From Hypomesus transpacificus (taxonomy: Eukaryota; Chordata; Actinopteri; Osmeriformes; Osmeridae), in assembly GCF_021917145.1 (NCBI RefSeq), contig NC_061071.1, forward strand, positions 832,460 through 896,459: a stretch of DNA of 64,000 bases. Direction: 5' to 3'. Positions 31,290 to 44,550 of the stretch are shown piece by piece. Made by a program: the position numbers and the translations under genes. The notes beneath the pieces were generated by a model, which ran no database searches, was not told where the DNA came from, and saw nothing but the letters and a program-made list of their open reading frames with translations. Positions within the stretch are counted from its first letter, which is position 1. Every line of letters begins with the position of its first letter.

Positions 31290-32158
31290 TAGCCTGGCTG
31301 CCAGCCCAACTTCTCCCCGCCCCAAAAAAATTTGGTCGGGAAGTTGGGTCTGGAGGGTCTCGTATTGGGGACCAACTACAGAAAACCAGAATCTGGGCGA
31401 ACCAATGAAATTGCCAGGGCGGGCTTTATACGATGATGGACAGATGATCAACAGTAAGGTAATCACCCACGACACAAAAGAGCGTTTAAGTTGAATTTGT
31501 TTTAAACAAACATGGCTACTGCTGGAGATCTGGGATGTTATGATTCTGCCATCGAGCCTGTTTTAGAAGACATCGACAGCGCATTAATTTTGAAAGAGGA
31601 ACAGAGACGCAATCAAGGCATTTGTCGATGGAAAATATGTTTTTGCCGTCCTTCCTACGGGATTCGGTAAAAGTTTAATTTATCAGCTGGCCCCGATGGT
31701 TGCGAAGAAGATGGGACACAATGAAAACCCAGTGGCCATTGTGGTTTCTCCTTTTCTTTTGTGGAGTTGTAATTCTAAACGGAGAACTTGTTTGTATATG
31801 CATTGCCCTTTATTGTTTCGCTCAAAAAGGTTGACCGTGTGAACAAGTACTCCCCCTACCCTTAAATTAATTTTACAACACCGGCAAAAATCGTTTGTAT
31901 TCATTTTTCAAGCATACTTAAAGTCTGCTTGCAGTTTAGTCAGTAAAGATTTCGCTGCCTCTCAGTTTAGTTCTGTTGACAACAACTATGCGGCGCTTAA
32001 CATACTCTGTTGCTCTGATTGGTTGTAGATCTATCCAATTGAGCGAAGAGGCATTTGTTTTCCAGACTCGTTTGAAACACGCCTCGTAGTCAAAACCCAA
32101 CGGAGAGTTCTCAGACTCATATTCTGACTAAAATTATGAGTATGACAACGTCAGGCTA
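31290..32158 (+). mobile_element. DNA element carrying a RecQ-like helicase fragment, 9-bp TSD
   Basis: The ends are TAGCCTGGC... and ...GTCAGGCTA, short imperfect inverted repeats. They are flanked by identical 9-bp GAAAGTTTC at 31281-31289 and 32159-32167. A nine-base duplication is typical of Mutator-like elements, but other assignments are possible. The interior (about 31511-31770) encodes a fragment of a SF2/RecQ-type helicase, described separately. No transposase is visible, so the element is non-autonomous. Confidence 0.7.
31511..31770 (+). pseudogene. Broken RecQ-like helicase N-terminal fragment within the DNA element
   Basis: It begins with ATG (MATAGDLGCYDSAIEPV...). After the EEQRR region the frame is lost, and a neighbouring frame continues IKAFVDGKYVFAVLPTGFGK and SLIYQLAPMV. 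That contains a Walker A/motif I (LPTGFGKS) as in RecQ/WRN-type helicases. Homology then ends within about 40 residues. One frameshift and a severe 3' truncation mark it as non-functional. It is probably host or element-derived sequence spread with the transposon. Confidence 0.6.
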
Positions 32159-32426
32159 GAAAGTTTCTTCATGGCTCCTTGAAAACATGCGAACACACGC
32201 ACACACCCACACACATTCATACACATACCAGCAATCTATATATTCTATCCTCTGTCATGCCATTCCTGTTCTGTTCCATTTAGCAGGAAGGCCTTATGAT
32301 GTCATGTCTGTGTGAGTGAGCAGAAAAAGGTCACACAGGCTTGTGGCTGAGAGATAATTGGACATGTGGAAGGGTAACCACTCCATGTCTTTAACTCTAA
32401 ATGACCTGCACATTAAAATGGTGATG

Positions 32427-32429
<3 letters not shown>

Positions 32430-32498
<69 letters not shown>
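32430..32498. repeat. (CT)n microsatellite
   Basis: An uninterrupted CT dinucleotide run of about 69 bp. Confidence 0.97.
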
Positions 32499-32500
<2 letters not shown>

Positions 32501-34504
32501 ATCTTCTCTCTAGCAGGTGTGTGTATGGGTGTGTATGGGTGTGTGAGGAGTCAGGAGGCAGGGGATTCCTTGTCATGAAACCCTGACTGTCATTGGGCTT
32601 CCTTCTGACTGTCATACTCTGACACCTAGTCAGACTCTGTCACTCTCGGCTCTGGAGAGGACAGGGAGACTGATCTGACCCCTCAACCCCTCACCCCCTA
32701 ACCCCTCATCTCCTACCCCTGTCTACCCCCTCATCCCCCTCCACTATCCACATCCTGGCACACCCTCGCTGTTGTTTTGTTTCTCTTCCTGCCCATCTTC
32801 TGAGATCTCCCCCACGCCCCTGCCCCTGTCACAGAGAGGGACTGACAGAGGAGAGGGCCCCTTCACGGTTCTCTGGGTTTGTCTCCTCCCTGTGACACAC
32901 TATCTCGTTCAGATAGTTGAAGGGAGGAGTGGAGACTTAAGCAGGAATAAGGGGCTAAGAGAAAATACGAGTTAGAGATATATAGAGAGATAGATACAGA
33001 GAAGAGAGAGAGATGGAGAGAAAGAGATGGAGAGAGACAGATTATACTGTAGCTGTATGCTAATAATCAGAAAACTTCAAAATGTTCTTCAAGCATGTCA
33101 GTTCTTATAATGCAATCAAACATCGGAAGAAAAATATAAATACAACAAGAGATAATATTTCTATTCACAAATTGAGCATCTTTATCCATATTCGTCATAC
33201 TTGAGTGAGAGAGTGAGCCTTTTCCCTACTAAGGGACTGGTGGGCTGCTGAGAAGAGAAGCCTCATTAGTGTGTGTGTGTGTGTGTGTGCGCGTGTACTA
33301 GAGAGAGATAGAGGAAGAGATTCTTGTCTGCTCTCTGCCTCTCTCTCTCTCTCTCTCTCCCTCTCTTTATTTTATTTTCCCATATCAAGAAATAGCCACA
33401 CCAAGGATGGAAGGTCAGATCTCTCTATCTCTCCAGCGCTTTCTGAGGAGACTGAGGAAGATAGCGGGCCATTCATTAGAACTGATCTTTAACATCCTCC
33501 CCTCTCCTCACTGTTGGAAATATCAAAGCTCCCTCTTGCATTCTCTCCTGGTTAATTTTGGGATCATTGTCAATTCTGTTTTGATGCTATGAATGGCCTA
33601 ATTATCCTATCAATCAGATCAGGATGTGACATTTAGGAAGCTTAGAGAAGGAAAGGAAAATCAGTTGCAGCTCTAGAAGTTGAAGAATAGACACTATTGT
33701 GACTGTTTCTAATATGTTCTATTGGCTCAGAAATACATCAGAACTCAATTACAATAAAGTCATGCTTCACAAGAATACCACAGTGCAACAATTACATCTC
33801 AAATACTGAAATACAATGCAACAACTTCCTAATTGTAGCGAAAATAATGGCTGCACCATCCTTTTTAATAGAGTTTCCGGTTAAAGACAGTCAAGATAGA
33901 CTATACGTGTGAACTCCTACATCACTCCCACAGCTTCAGTGTTGATTGGGCTCCTTTATGCACCGTAATGTTTTACTCGGTGCTACATTGGCTAAGCAGC
34001 TCTCTGGGTTGTGACAGACGCTGTTGTCCCACTGCTGAACCACAGTCGTGGTCACATAGGCCGCAAATTGTGCTTTTTCGCATGGTGACGCCTCATAGGG
34101 CTCCCTGGTGGGTGTGGCAGGATGAACTCTTAATGTGACGTAACGTCGTAACACCCATACTTCCATACTCGTCATAAAGAGACATCGGATGATGACACAA
34201 CAGAACCGCCAAACCAACCAACCATACACATACAGGAGAGTGTGTGTGCACGTACAATGTGTGTGTGTGTGCGTGAGTGTGTGTATGTTGTGTTGATGTG
34301 TTCCAGTGAGATGACATCACCAAGGTTGTCCATCTCTCTCCTGTTTCTCCACTACCCCATCCTACAAGAAAGTGCACATGAACATACACTAACACACACA
34401 CAGGCACGTACGTACACATACACACTCTCTTTCTCTCTAACCCTGGCAGACCTAACTCATTCTTCTTGTTCCAACACTCCCTCCTTCCATTTAGTCACCT
34501 AACA

Positions 34505-34566
34505 GTGTGTGGGTACTACAAGTGTGTGGGTACTACAAGTGTGTGTGTACTACAAGTGTGTGTGTA
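34505..34566. repeat. 18-bp tandem repeat
   Basis: About four near-copies of 'gtgtgtgggtactacaa' with small changes; probably grown from a GT microsatellite. Confidence 0.8.
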
Positions 34567-34680
34567 CTCTCCATCCACTTTCAGGGTTATGTCTGCACCC
34601 TTGTGCTCTTCAATCAGCTCTAATGGATCCTCTGGCTGAGAATCAACCCTGCCATTGATACTAAAGACACGGTTGCCCTC

Positions 34681-34684
34681 ACAC

Positions 34685-34753
<69 letters not shown>
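34681..34753. repeat. (CA)n microsatellite
   Basis: A CA dinucleotide run of about 70 bp with one 'cg' interruption near its start. Confidence 0.97.
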
Positions 34754-34757
<4 letters not shown>

Positions 34758-35177
34758 GTGCACACAGATGAGACAGACAGTGAGAGTGAGAAACGAGAGA
34801 GAGAGAGAGGAGTGGCGGTAAGGGAGAGTAAGAGAGAAGGTGGGGGAGGGTTGAAAAAGAAAGATGGAGAGGAAAATGAAAAGAGAGAGGGAGCACAGGA
34901 CGTGTATTTTGATGATGCACGAGTTCAAATGACCCTAATGACATTCCGTCCTTGTCGTCACCGTCCTCTCTCGTTTGTGTTGCCCATCCAATCATCTTCC
35001 TCCCCAACTGACCACACAATCCACCACCTGATCTGACGCATCACATGCACGGGAGGTTACTGCCTCCGCGCTTTCGGAAATACAAATGGACGCCACAGCA
35101 TGTTTGCATCCATGAAGTTGCACCGCAATATCATGAAACATATAATGCATTTACAATCCATTTAAATGTTTCTATTT

Positions 35178-35358
35178 AGTCATTCAGCAGACACTCTTAT
35201 CCAGAGCGACTTACAGTAAGTACAGGCACATTCTCCCCTAGGCAAGTAGGGTGAAGTGCCTTGCCCAAGGACACAACGTAATTTGGCATGGACAGGAATC
35301 GAACCAACAACCTTCTGATTAATAGCCCAACTCCCTAACCGCTCAGCCATCTGACCCC
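35178..35358 (-). mobile_element. tRNA-derived SINE, full-length copy
   Basis: On the minus strand it starts GGGGTCAGATGGCTGAGCGG. That contains a perfect A-box (TGGCTGAGCGG) of the tRNA-Leu/Ser type, followed by the B-box GGTTCGATTCC and a non-tRNA body with 'ccttgggcaaggcacttcac'. The tail contains 'taagtcgctctggataag'. It is flanked by CTATTT at 35172-35177 and 35359-35364, a probable target-site duplication. Pol III boxes and duplication together support a retrotransposed SINE. Confidence 0.85.
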
Positions 35359-35364
35359 CTATTT

Positions 35365-38300
35365 GAAAGAGAAACGTGGCCACACGCGTCAGCTTTGGAA
35401 TCCATTCATGTTTGGGCACATCATTTTTATTCCGTCAGTTGCTTGGCATGTCACATAGAGATGTGGGTTTGAATAGGGTGGCTCTCAAGAGTGCTGTTGG
35501 GCCCACCCCTTCAAGGGGTGTGTGTGTCTGGAGGGAGGGGGGGTGCTCTGTCCAGAGTGAACAGCCCCCTTGAGGCAAAAGCACTATTGTGGAAGTGTGC
35601 ATGTGTGTGCGTGTGTGTATGTGTGTGATTCCCTGTATGTGTGTGCATGCAGTAAGTGTGTGTTGGGACGGTTGCATTAGTCTTCTTCTGACTGAATCAC
35701 TTCCAAAAGCTAAGATCCCTTTTCTACATTCATGGCTTTGCAGATACTGTGAGCTCCAGGGCACACAGAGATGAATAGTCTTCCGCATGAAAAGATGGTG
35801 ACAGACTCACAGTCACACTCAACAGACAGACAAGCAACCACAAAGACTGAATGTTCCTCCTCACGTAATGTTTTCTCAGAGCAAGACTTTGAAATGATAA
35901 TAACATGACTACTATTATTTATCATTATTCATCTTAGCATAATTGACTCAAAATATACACGTGTTACACGAACATTCTGTTCAAGTACGTTTTATTGATG
36001 GCATATGGTTTTATGACTACAGAGCTGGTGTAAACATGGGGTAAACATTTGTGGTCCATACAGACTGATCAAAAGCACACAGGTCTCCGTAACACGTCCA
36101 TTCCTTGTGGGCTTGTGAAAGAACTTCACAGACCTGAGATTCACAGGTTCTCCTGCTCATTCCTGTGGTCTGGCTGGAACGTCTGGGCATGGAATGCTCT
36201 CGGTTTTCTAATCAGGTTTCCCAGCAATGATTTGATCAGGGGCAGTGGATTCTGCTCATCTGATATAGAGACTCCGCGGATCCTTATTGATACAAATGAA
36301 CGAGATGGAATACAGGCTTGGCTACGGTAGAGGCTACTGAGACAAATAATTGTTTGTGTATGTGTAGGTGTCTGTGTCGAATAGATGTGTGTGTGTGTGT
36401 GTGTCTGTGTGTAAATTGCATTAGTCTGAAAACATTTTTTTTTCTTTCCCCATGGTTGACATCCACCTTTTTAGTTTTCTCTACATGCTCTCTCTTCTTT
36501 TGCTTTCCTCTTACCCTCATCTTTCCTGGTCGGAGTAGCTCTCTCCTCTTGAAGCCTATCATCCCACCATCCTCCGCCCTCCTCCTCCACCCTCCCCCTC
36601 CTATCCCCGTCATCCCCATTCTTCAATTAGCTGTCTTGCAATTACATTACAGGGGGACATCACTTAAGATGAGAGACATAAATAGTCCCTAGCTGCCTGG
36701 CTGGCTGGCTTTCAGCCCCAGAAGAGCTGCGGCTCCACTACGTCATCACCACAAGAAGACTAGGAGATAAAAAATAAACGGCTCCATCATTATAGAAATC
36801 TTTTACGGTACCTGTACATCTGACTGCTCAATGGCGGGCTCTTTTTCCTCCCTGGTGTCATTGATGAAGGAGGATATTACAGTAAATACATTATTTTAAA
36901 TTACAGGTGAATGAGTGTGGGTGTAAGTGTATATCTTTTGTGTTTTGTGTGTACGTCTCCTTTATCATATGATTGTCCCATTGTCCCAATCAGGTTTCTA
37001 GATCACACTGAATACAGATATCCTGCATGTTCTGTAAGGACAGTGTAGCTGATCTTGACAGGGTCTTGAGGTCTGGGGAGAGTGGGCAGGGGGTGTCCCT
37101 CTTTGGGTCATGTTACTCCTCCTGTCTACACTCAACAGCATGCAAGCACACTCACTCCCATCAACACACACACACAGACACGCACGCAGCTCTCCATCAA
37201 AAGTGTCCCTCGTGCACAGGGCAGGGGCTTTCTCTGACAGGAAGCGTTTGGGGAGGAGAAAGGAATTTGTGTGTGTGTGGCACTCGAGGGCACAAACAGA
37301 ATGGTCTTAAACATGTTAGTTCTTTGTGTTTCCATATGGATTTGCATGCAGGAGGTACTTAAGGTGTACTGTAGTTAAAGTAAGTCGAAATGTGTTGAGA
37401 ACATCAATTCCGACCAACCTACATTATATGATGTCCATCTCCATCTCTGTCTTATCTAAGATCACATCTGTCCCTGTGTGTGTTAGAAACAAGCACAAGT
37501 GCTCTGGCGGGACATCAGACTCTTCTTCCCAGAAGGCATCATTATCTTCCCAGGTTGGTCCAGGAAGGAAGCTGATTAAAGTAGATTAGAGTGAAGTCTT
37601 GTGATTCAGATGGGATAACACCGGGTATGGATCAGAGAAGAAACCATGTTCCCATCTGAAATCCTGGGAAGATGTAAGATAGGATACCCTCCATATGAAA
37701 CACATCATAACAAACAAAAAGTTCAGCTTTCCTTCCTTCCTTCCTTCATTCATTTATAATGAATTATATTTGATTTACATTTTCAACCTCTGGCATTTGA
37801 CATCTGTCTTTTTGAATATATGGGAACTCCTGTGTGCTGCTGAGAGGGGTCCCGGGGTGAGCTCAGGTCAGTCAGGTCAGCTCAGGGGTGAGGGGAGATC
37901 AGGACTAGTTTGGGCTGAGTGATCGATCCAGGAAGTGACCTGTGTCAGCATACATTCATGCCAGTGTGATACATCTCTCATATCCTTGTCACTTCTACTA
38001 CATTTTGGACATGGCCTTGTAAAATGCAAGGTTGATATGGGTGGTGATACGTGCAGGTTTTAAGGTGTGAGTAGGAGGAGGGCAGGGGAGAGGAGGACAA
38101 AGAAAATAATTCCAGACGGTACATTACGATTGTATATTTTATCAAGGTGCCAGGAGTTGTATAGATTTTTTGGGGGGATTCTCTAAACCAAAAATAATCT
38201 ATTGATTGTTTATCGGGCCCATGATACATACTAACAGTAATACATGTCCTGGGCTCCGAGTCCAAACCAGCAGCAACCGAACTTTTGAACAGGCAGCAAT

Positions 38301-40920
38301 GGATTATTTATAAAAAATCTGAACTAGATGCCATTATCAATGACACATCTTAAGGACCTTGAAAGTATAGGTTCTTGTAATATAATATACTGTATCTAAG
38401 AATGGATGATCATTGGGCAGCTTCCAAATACTACTCCTGCGTCAACGGGTCCTTGAGCTCCATGCACTAGCATCTTCTCTTTTGCTCCACCCACCCATCA
38501 TTCCCATTCAACCAACCCCGCCTCCCCACAAAAGTAAGTGGATTGACTTTTGGCTGAGGGTGAGTTTTCCGTCATAATTGTTAATTATCATGAGTGCTCC
38601 GCGCCTATGCCGTTGTGTGTATGAATGAAGGGCTGGCCACGTCTCATGGAGACTCGACTCGCTCCTGCCTCTTTGTAGGATTGGGTCCCGGAGCCCCAAG
38701 GACACGACAGGGGACGCACTGGGTGGGAAAGGGGTGTGGGGATGGGAGGGGTGCTGAGATGGAGGGATGGGCGGGCGGGTGTGGGCTGGAAGATGGGTTG
38801 GGTTTGGGGATAGGAAGAGAGGCGGGTGGAGGGTGGGGTGGAGCATTTGCGTCACTCCCTTGGGGGCTAAGGCTCTAACAGGCTGCATTAGCCCCCTCCT
38901 CACAGAACAACCCCCCACCTCACAACTACCCTCCCCCAGTCCCAGATGAGAGTACAGCACTTAAGGTAATGCAAATAACGAGAGGGCTATTTTAAGACGT
39001 TGTCTTTTCACTATGGTCATGGCGGAGGGACAAAGACACAAACGGAGCGTTCAGAATTTCGGTCACGTTGTCGTCCATGTCCTGTTTCTCGCTCCCTCCC
39101 TCCCCCTCTGTCCAAAGGCTCGCACGGGCCCGGAATGTGGCCAGAACTAGCTTGCACCAGCTCGCCGCTGCCTACGAGTCATTTGTCCTCTTCTTCTTTC
39201 TTCTTCTCACATGAAGCCATGTTATTTAGCTAATTGGAAGGAATATTATCGCGTTTTAGCCTAATGCCTTGGTCTCAGTATTCAGTCTGTGTCTAAGCCC
39301 AACATCTTAAACAGAAAAATAACAAACATTACATGTTAAATAATAGTGTTTATTAAATGCTTTTCTTTTCTTTTATGACATCAAAAAATAAATAAAAATT
39401 TTGTAATCTCCCACCTGTCTAATGTGAATGATCTTCATCGTACCACCTTTATTTGAATAAACTATATTTGTCCATATGTTTATAAATATACACATTGTCA
39501 CACACAAAAAACTGTACATTGCTGTTGACAACAAATATATATTAGATATTCTAAATTGAAATCTGCCCTACTATTTTGCTGCAACACTAACTGTTAAATT
39601 TTGCAAATTACAAATAAAACACACGTATGTACACGTCAACTACATCTGGGTGAAGGATTTGTAGAATCATCAGTGGAGATTTTACATTCATATTCAAGTT
39701 TATTCTCTGTCTGGCCTTGGAAAGACCTTCACCACGGTAGCAACTGCACAGTGGACACTGTCGACAAAACCACACCCTGCCAGCTTCATTAAGGCGATAC
39801 GTAGATTAATCTTTTAAAATGTTTCCTGCTGCTTGATTTGATTTATATTGACTACGAAAAAGGAACTTGTATCTATAATGTACCTGACACAAAATAATTT
39901 TCAATCAGCAAGTACAGTGCTTCACAGGGCTTTAAGTAGACTATTGTTACTAATTGTATAAGCTCTACTCATTATGGAACAGTATATGGAGGACTGTTTT
40001 GGGGAAAGATTTTGTTGTGACGCATTAAATCTTTTAGTTAGCTTGATATATAATATACAGCATGTTTACATTGAGAGGAGTGTGTTCAACATCCAGAACC
40101 AGTAACAGATGTAAGGATCAAACACAACAAAGTGCCACGTCATTTATCTCATCCCTAAGAACAAGATTATCAATCAATGTTCCACCTGATCTTATGAGCA
40201 CTTTTTTTCTCCTCTTTTATAATACCGGTAGCTCTATTTATATTCACTTGCAATTCAAAGAACAAAAAACTGAATGTTATCACGTAATTTGTAAATGTGT
40301 GGAGAATTAGACTACACCTAACTGTTACATACAGCACATAAAATGACACTTGATCATCAGAATGTAGGCTCTTTTCACGTTTATCTTAACACTTGTTGCT
40401 CGTTCCATTTGCCATTCTGAATCATTCAGCTTTTTGTTTTTATCCCATTTTCTGTCTCAAACCATTACTATAAAGTCACAACACCTACTCTGGGAAACTT
40501 TTGTTATTGCTTTTGTTTTAACTGTTGTATCTTGACCAATCAGGCCAATCAGAGAAAAACACTCAGGTCATACATACCAATGAGCAAATCTTCTCGCTCT
40601 CTCTTGTTCTCACATCGCCTCTCTCTCTCTCCTGTTGTGACTTCAGTAGGACTCTTTTCTTTTGTCCATTGCACTACAGCGCTCCTGTTCCACCTCCCCA
40701 TCCCTCTATCCCATTACTTTCCAGATCTTAAATCATGTCCAAATAATCCCTTTGACATGAATTAGGGAGAGTCAAAATCTAACACAGAGTTCAAACAAAG
40801 AAATCTCTACACGTATATCTTCTGGTATGTCATACTTTTGGTGCGGGAAGATAGACTTGTTATCCTTGTATCACCAGTGCTTGAGGGTTGAATAGGAGGT
40901 GTGGTTCTCACTAGGTGCCG
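35365..40920. other. Intergenic region downstream of slc5a7
   Basis: No supported gene. Notable composition: GT runs near 35590-35660 and 36385-36415; a G-rich block at 38690-38950 giving a spurious 150-aa frame on the opposite strand; and AT-rich DNA from 39230 to 40500. The last part next to 40921 should contain the slc5a7 3' UTR. Confidence 0.5.
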
Positions 40921-43900
40921 TTAGTCGAGTTTGTGGTCGGGGGAGTCGGGGCTGGAGTCCTCCTCGTCCTCTATGGCGGTCGGGAGCGTGTCCCTCCGGG
41001 TGAACGTTGAGGCCAGTGTGACGCTGAGGCGGGGCTTGACGGACGCCAGCTCTGACAGCACGATGTTGTTGGAGCGGGTGACCAGCGTGGTCTTGTCCAT
41101 GATCTCCCCGCTGTCCTTGGACACCACGGCGTCCAGGAAGTCGTACTTGTGCGACAGCTTGCCGCTCTCAAAGAGATACTTGGCCAGGTGGGAGAACGCC
41201 ACGTTGCCAAGAAACGAAGCCACCATGGATACCGTCTTGTACGGAAACTTCTGGACCACCACTTTCTCCACCAGCCCGGTCAAGTGGTGCACGCGTTCCT
41301 CGACGACCCAGCCTGGGTAGTAGATGAAAGGGGGAAGCCGGAGGTAGGGCTCGCCCCCACCGATACGCAGCACCATGCCAAACAGATAGGCCGCCACCGA
41401 GCCGTAGGTGTTTGTGCCCTTGACAAAGAGCACGCTGAGCAGCTGGGGGAAGATGATGACGTAGACCAGGTCGGAACTCAGGTACCACAGGCCGTACACA
41501 GTCCCCGTAAGCAGCGCCATGACGGTGGCCAGCCCGCCAAACACGAAGATGGTGATCCTCATGACCCACACAATCTCTTTGTCTGATGCCTGGAGAAAAC
41601 ACAACATTGGAGGGATGGGGTCAACTACGCACAGAGCATAACAAGCCTAAACACACAGAGAAATAAGGAAGAAAACACATTCAGTTTGGTTACAAAGTTA
41701 CCCTCACCGATTGACGGAAAGCCATCTGGTAAATGTTCCGGGCGAACATGGAGCTAGCTGATAAAATGGAGGAGTCGGCTGATGACATCACAGCAGCCGA
41801 CACTGCCCCCAGACCAAAGAAGGAGACAAATGGCGGGCACAAGTGCTGAAGCACTATGGGGAGTATCATGTCAGCCTCGTCTTTCTCTTTGGGAGACACA
41901 GGGCCGTAGGATGTTTGGTTCCAGTCTACAGAATGAGAAGTCGAAGGGTCCCACAGTTATCAAACACATCCATTGCTGTAGCTCTATTAGTGTGAAAAGA
42001 CTTTCTACACGTGTTTTAAACCACAGTCAGCATTTCCATGTCCTTTTTCACATCCTAATATGATTGATTATATTTATTATCCATCACAACAGGCTAAAAC
42101 AGGCTAATTCTCTCTCGTCTTTTCTTCGGTGAGTAAACTTGTGTTCAGCCGATGATTCGCAGCTACTTTGATGCTGGGAAACCTGGAGAGGAGTCCTAAT
42201 TTGGTCCCCTGCTTCCCTTAGATGTAATATTTACAGAGGCCTCGTCGTTAAACGGAGCCCTCCTCCATAATGGATGAAGGGGACTAGCTGCTCTTATTGA
42301 CAGTCCTGCCGGAGATCTGAGGGGAAACACTCCACACCCTGGGGTGCCCCCCCCCCCCCCCCCCCCGGACAACCCTGACTCAGTACTGTGTGTGTGTGAC
42401 TGAGTGCTTGCACACGTGTGCTCTCACCTGTGGAGGCCCCTATAGCCCCTATGAGAACGGAGGGCACGGCCATTACGAGGCAGCCAAAGGCGGCCAGGAA
42501 GGAGAGCACCTGGGCGTAGGTAGCTGAAGAGGCAGAAAGAACCCGTTGAAAATACACCTGCCAGGGAATCCCCCCCAACATCTAGAAACAGAAACGGCCA
42601 TATAAATACAGACACCACGCATACACACACTGAGCAGCAAAAGCACACACATAAAACTTCTGTTTGGTAACATCTGCTTGGCATCGAAACATCTGTTTAA
42701 GTAAGAACGCATGCTAACATAGGCACAGCACCACAAAGCAATGAAGAGAAAACTAGCTGACACTGTTTATGTCATATGCTTGTCATTACAGACAAGGATT
42801 GTCACAGATAGGGAAGAACATTCATAAGATGTACACGTAAGACGCTAGACTAGATGCTAGTAGTGTGAGCATGTGTGTGTTTTTGTGCGTATTCACCAGC
42901 AGGCAGAAGTTGTCAATCCAGACCCAGGTGTCCTCTTTAGCCACACTGCCTCTCCATGGTGCTTGGTAGATCTGTGTCACCGCAGTAATGCCAATGTCGG
43001 ACACCGCGGGATTGGTCAGGGCGAACGGAACACTAATCCACTGAATCAAAGAGACAGACAGAGGCACTTAGGGAGGTGTAGCACAGGACAGAAAGTCCCA
43101 AAAACAAAGGTACTTAGTATTCAGCTAGTAATGTATGATAAAAAGACAAGCAAAAAGATCTATGGGAAAACCTAGAAAATCATTATACTTTATAAACATG
43201 TGTGAAAAAAAGAAAATTGAAAACAAAAGTTGCTTTGTCACTGTCTATATCTTAGATTATCATTGCTGTTACCACTTTCATGACATGGGGAAGAGGCGGC
43301 AGTTTGAATGATGGGTGTTTGGCCTCATGTCCTGGTGACTCACCAGACCCAGGAAGATACAGAAGAGCTGCACCACGTCAGTGTAGGCCACCGAGTACAG
43401 CCCCCCTACCAGGGTGTAGAAGATGGCGATGAGGGCGGAGATCACCACTGACATTTTGATGTTGATGTCGACGATGACGCTCAAGGTGGCTCCTGAAGGT
43501 CGGATGTGACGACGGAGAAAAGGAGGGAGAGAGCAAGGGGGAATGACAGAGAAAGAGAGAGAGAGTGAGAAATACAGAGGTAGATATGTGGTTTGGGAAC
43601 AGCTTTTGCTCATTTTAGAACTACGTAATATTTGTAATGCTGCCCACTAAATAGTTCACAACTAATGAAATCCATTTCAATGTCACCCTCTTTAACTTAC
43701 CCAGAGCAGACAGGATGGCTGCCGACCAGAATATCTCTCCCATCAGTGCCGGTATGAAAAGCAGCCCCCCCATTCTCTTTCCATAAATCTGCTGAAAGGG
43801 GTCGAGCATGGTGACATATCCTCTGGAACGCATGGGTTTGGCGAAAAACAGGCCACCTGTGCACAACAACGCCTGTTTTAGTAGGGCATTTGAAGTTGTA

Positions 43901-44550
43901 TTGGAATGTTATAGGGTGTACATTATTCAAAATATCCCATACCTACGACTAGACTCAGGGCGTATCCAAAAGGGGCTTGTGCCCATGCCAAGCCATAACC
44001 TGGCAGGTACACGTATTCAGCGGTGCCATTGATGTAACCGCCTCCTACCCAAGTTGCTAAAAAGACACAGAATAAGTCGCATCATGGTCGACGGAAGAGC
44101 ATCCAAAAAACGATTAAGGGTATAAACTGTTTTTATTTTTTTTTTTTTTACCTTAAACAGTGTCATGACAGCGGCAGACAATTTTCCTTATAATTTGATT
44201 AACGAGGAAAATGTACAGGACACTTCAAATAAACTAGGTCCACAATAATAACGACAAAATAACTAGTTTTAAATATTTAAATGTCAAAGTAACTGACTCA
44301 CAGCCACACTCACCAGTCATGGTAAATCCACCAACAAACAATCCGATGTCCCGGCCGCCAACCATAATAGTTTCACTCCGGTCGGTCCCTTCCGCCTCTC
44401 CTGAGTGTTTGTTCTTCCATGCCGCCCAGATTCCCACAACGAGAATAAGTAGATAAAAGATAGCGATCGCTACCAGTCCCTCAACATGGATGGTCATTGT
44501 CGCTCCAGCTGAGCCTGTGGTCTTCGTTAGGAACGAGATGGCATTGAGAC
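40921..44550 (-). CDS. slc5a7: High-affinity choline transporter 1 (SLC5A7/CHT1), complete
   Basis: Exons on the minus strand: 44550-44314 (ATG at 44497), 44056-43943, 43856-43701, 43492-43344, 43040-42897, 42581-42428, 41925-41708 and 41589-40921. Coding sequence is 596 codons with TAA (595 aa; human 580). The sodium:solute symporter fold is evident from the first helix ([17 protein letters not shown]) through [54 protein letters not shown] and the helices of exon 8. CHT1 takes up choline with Na+ and Cl- into cholinergic terminals and limits acetylcholine synthesis. The cytoplasmic tail keeps GEIMDKT and VKPRLSVTL blocks seen in mammalian CHT1. The start matches the family N-terminus (MTIHVEGL); an acceptor at 44551-44552 places the ATG in the second exon. 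Teleosts often have two copies; which one this is cannot be decided. Confidence 0.95.
42347..42366. repeat. Poly-C (poly-G on the transcript) run in slc5a7 intron 6
   Basis: Twenty consecutive C on the plus strand, about 60 nt downstream of the exon 6 donor in the transcript orientation. Length is likely uncertain in assemblies. Confidence 0.95.

Larger units (their letters stand above)
32168..35171. other. Intergenic region rich in simple repeats
   Basis: No gene is recognised. Apparent long frames across 34516-35019 are produced by CA/CT repeats. The stretch contains the CT tract at 32430-32498, GT at about 33270-33290, CT at about 33340-33365, an 18-bp repeat at about 34505-34566 and CA at 34681-34753. 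Confidence 0.5.

Noticed and set aside
34516-35019. 167-aa minus-strand frame
   Set aside because: Built from CA and CT microsatellite translation (runs of VCVC and SLSL) with no domain.
38508-38960. 150-aa minus-strand frame in a G-rich block
   Set aside because: Low-complexity Pro/His-rich translation of a G-rich plus strand; no splice context or family match.
41149-41602. Two 144-145-aa frames over the slc5a7 last exon
   Set aside because: One is antisense and one is in a wrong frame over the coding exon, produced by GC-rich third positions.
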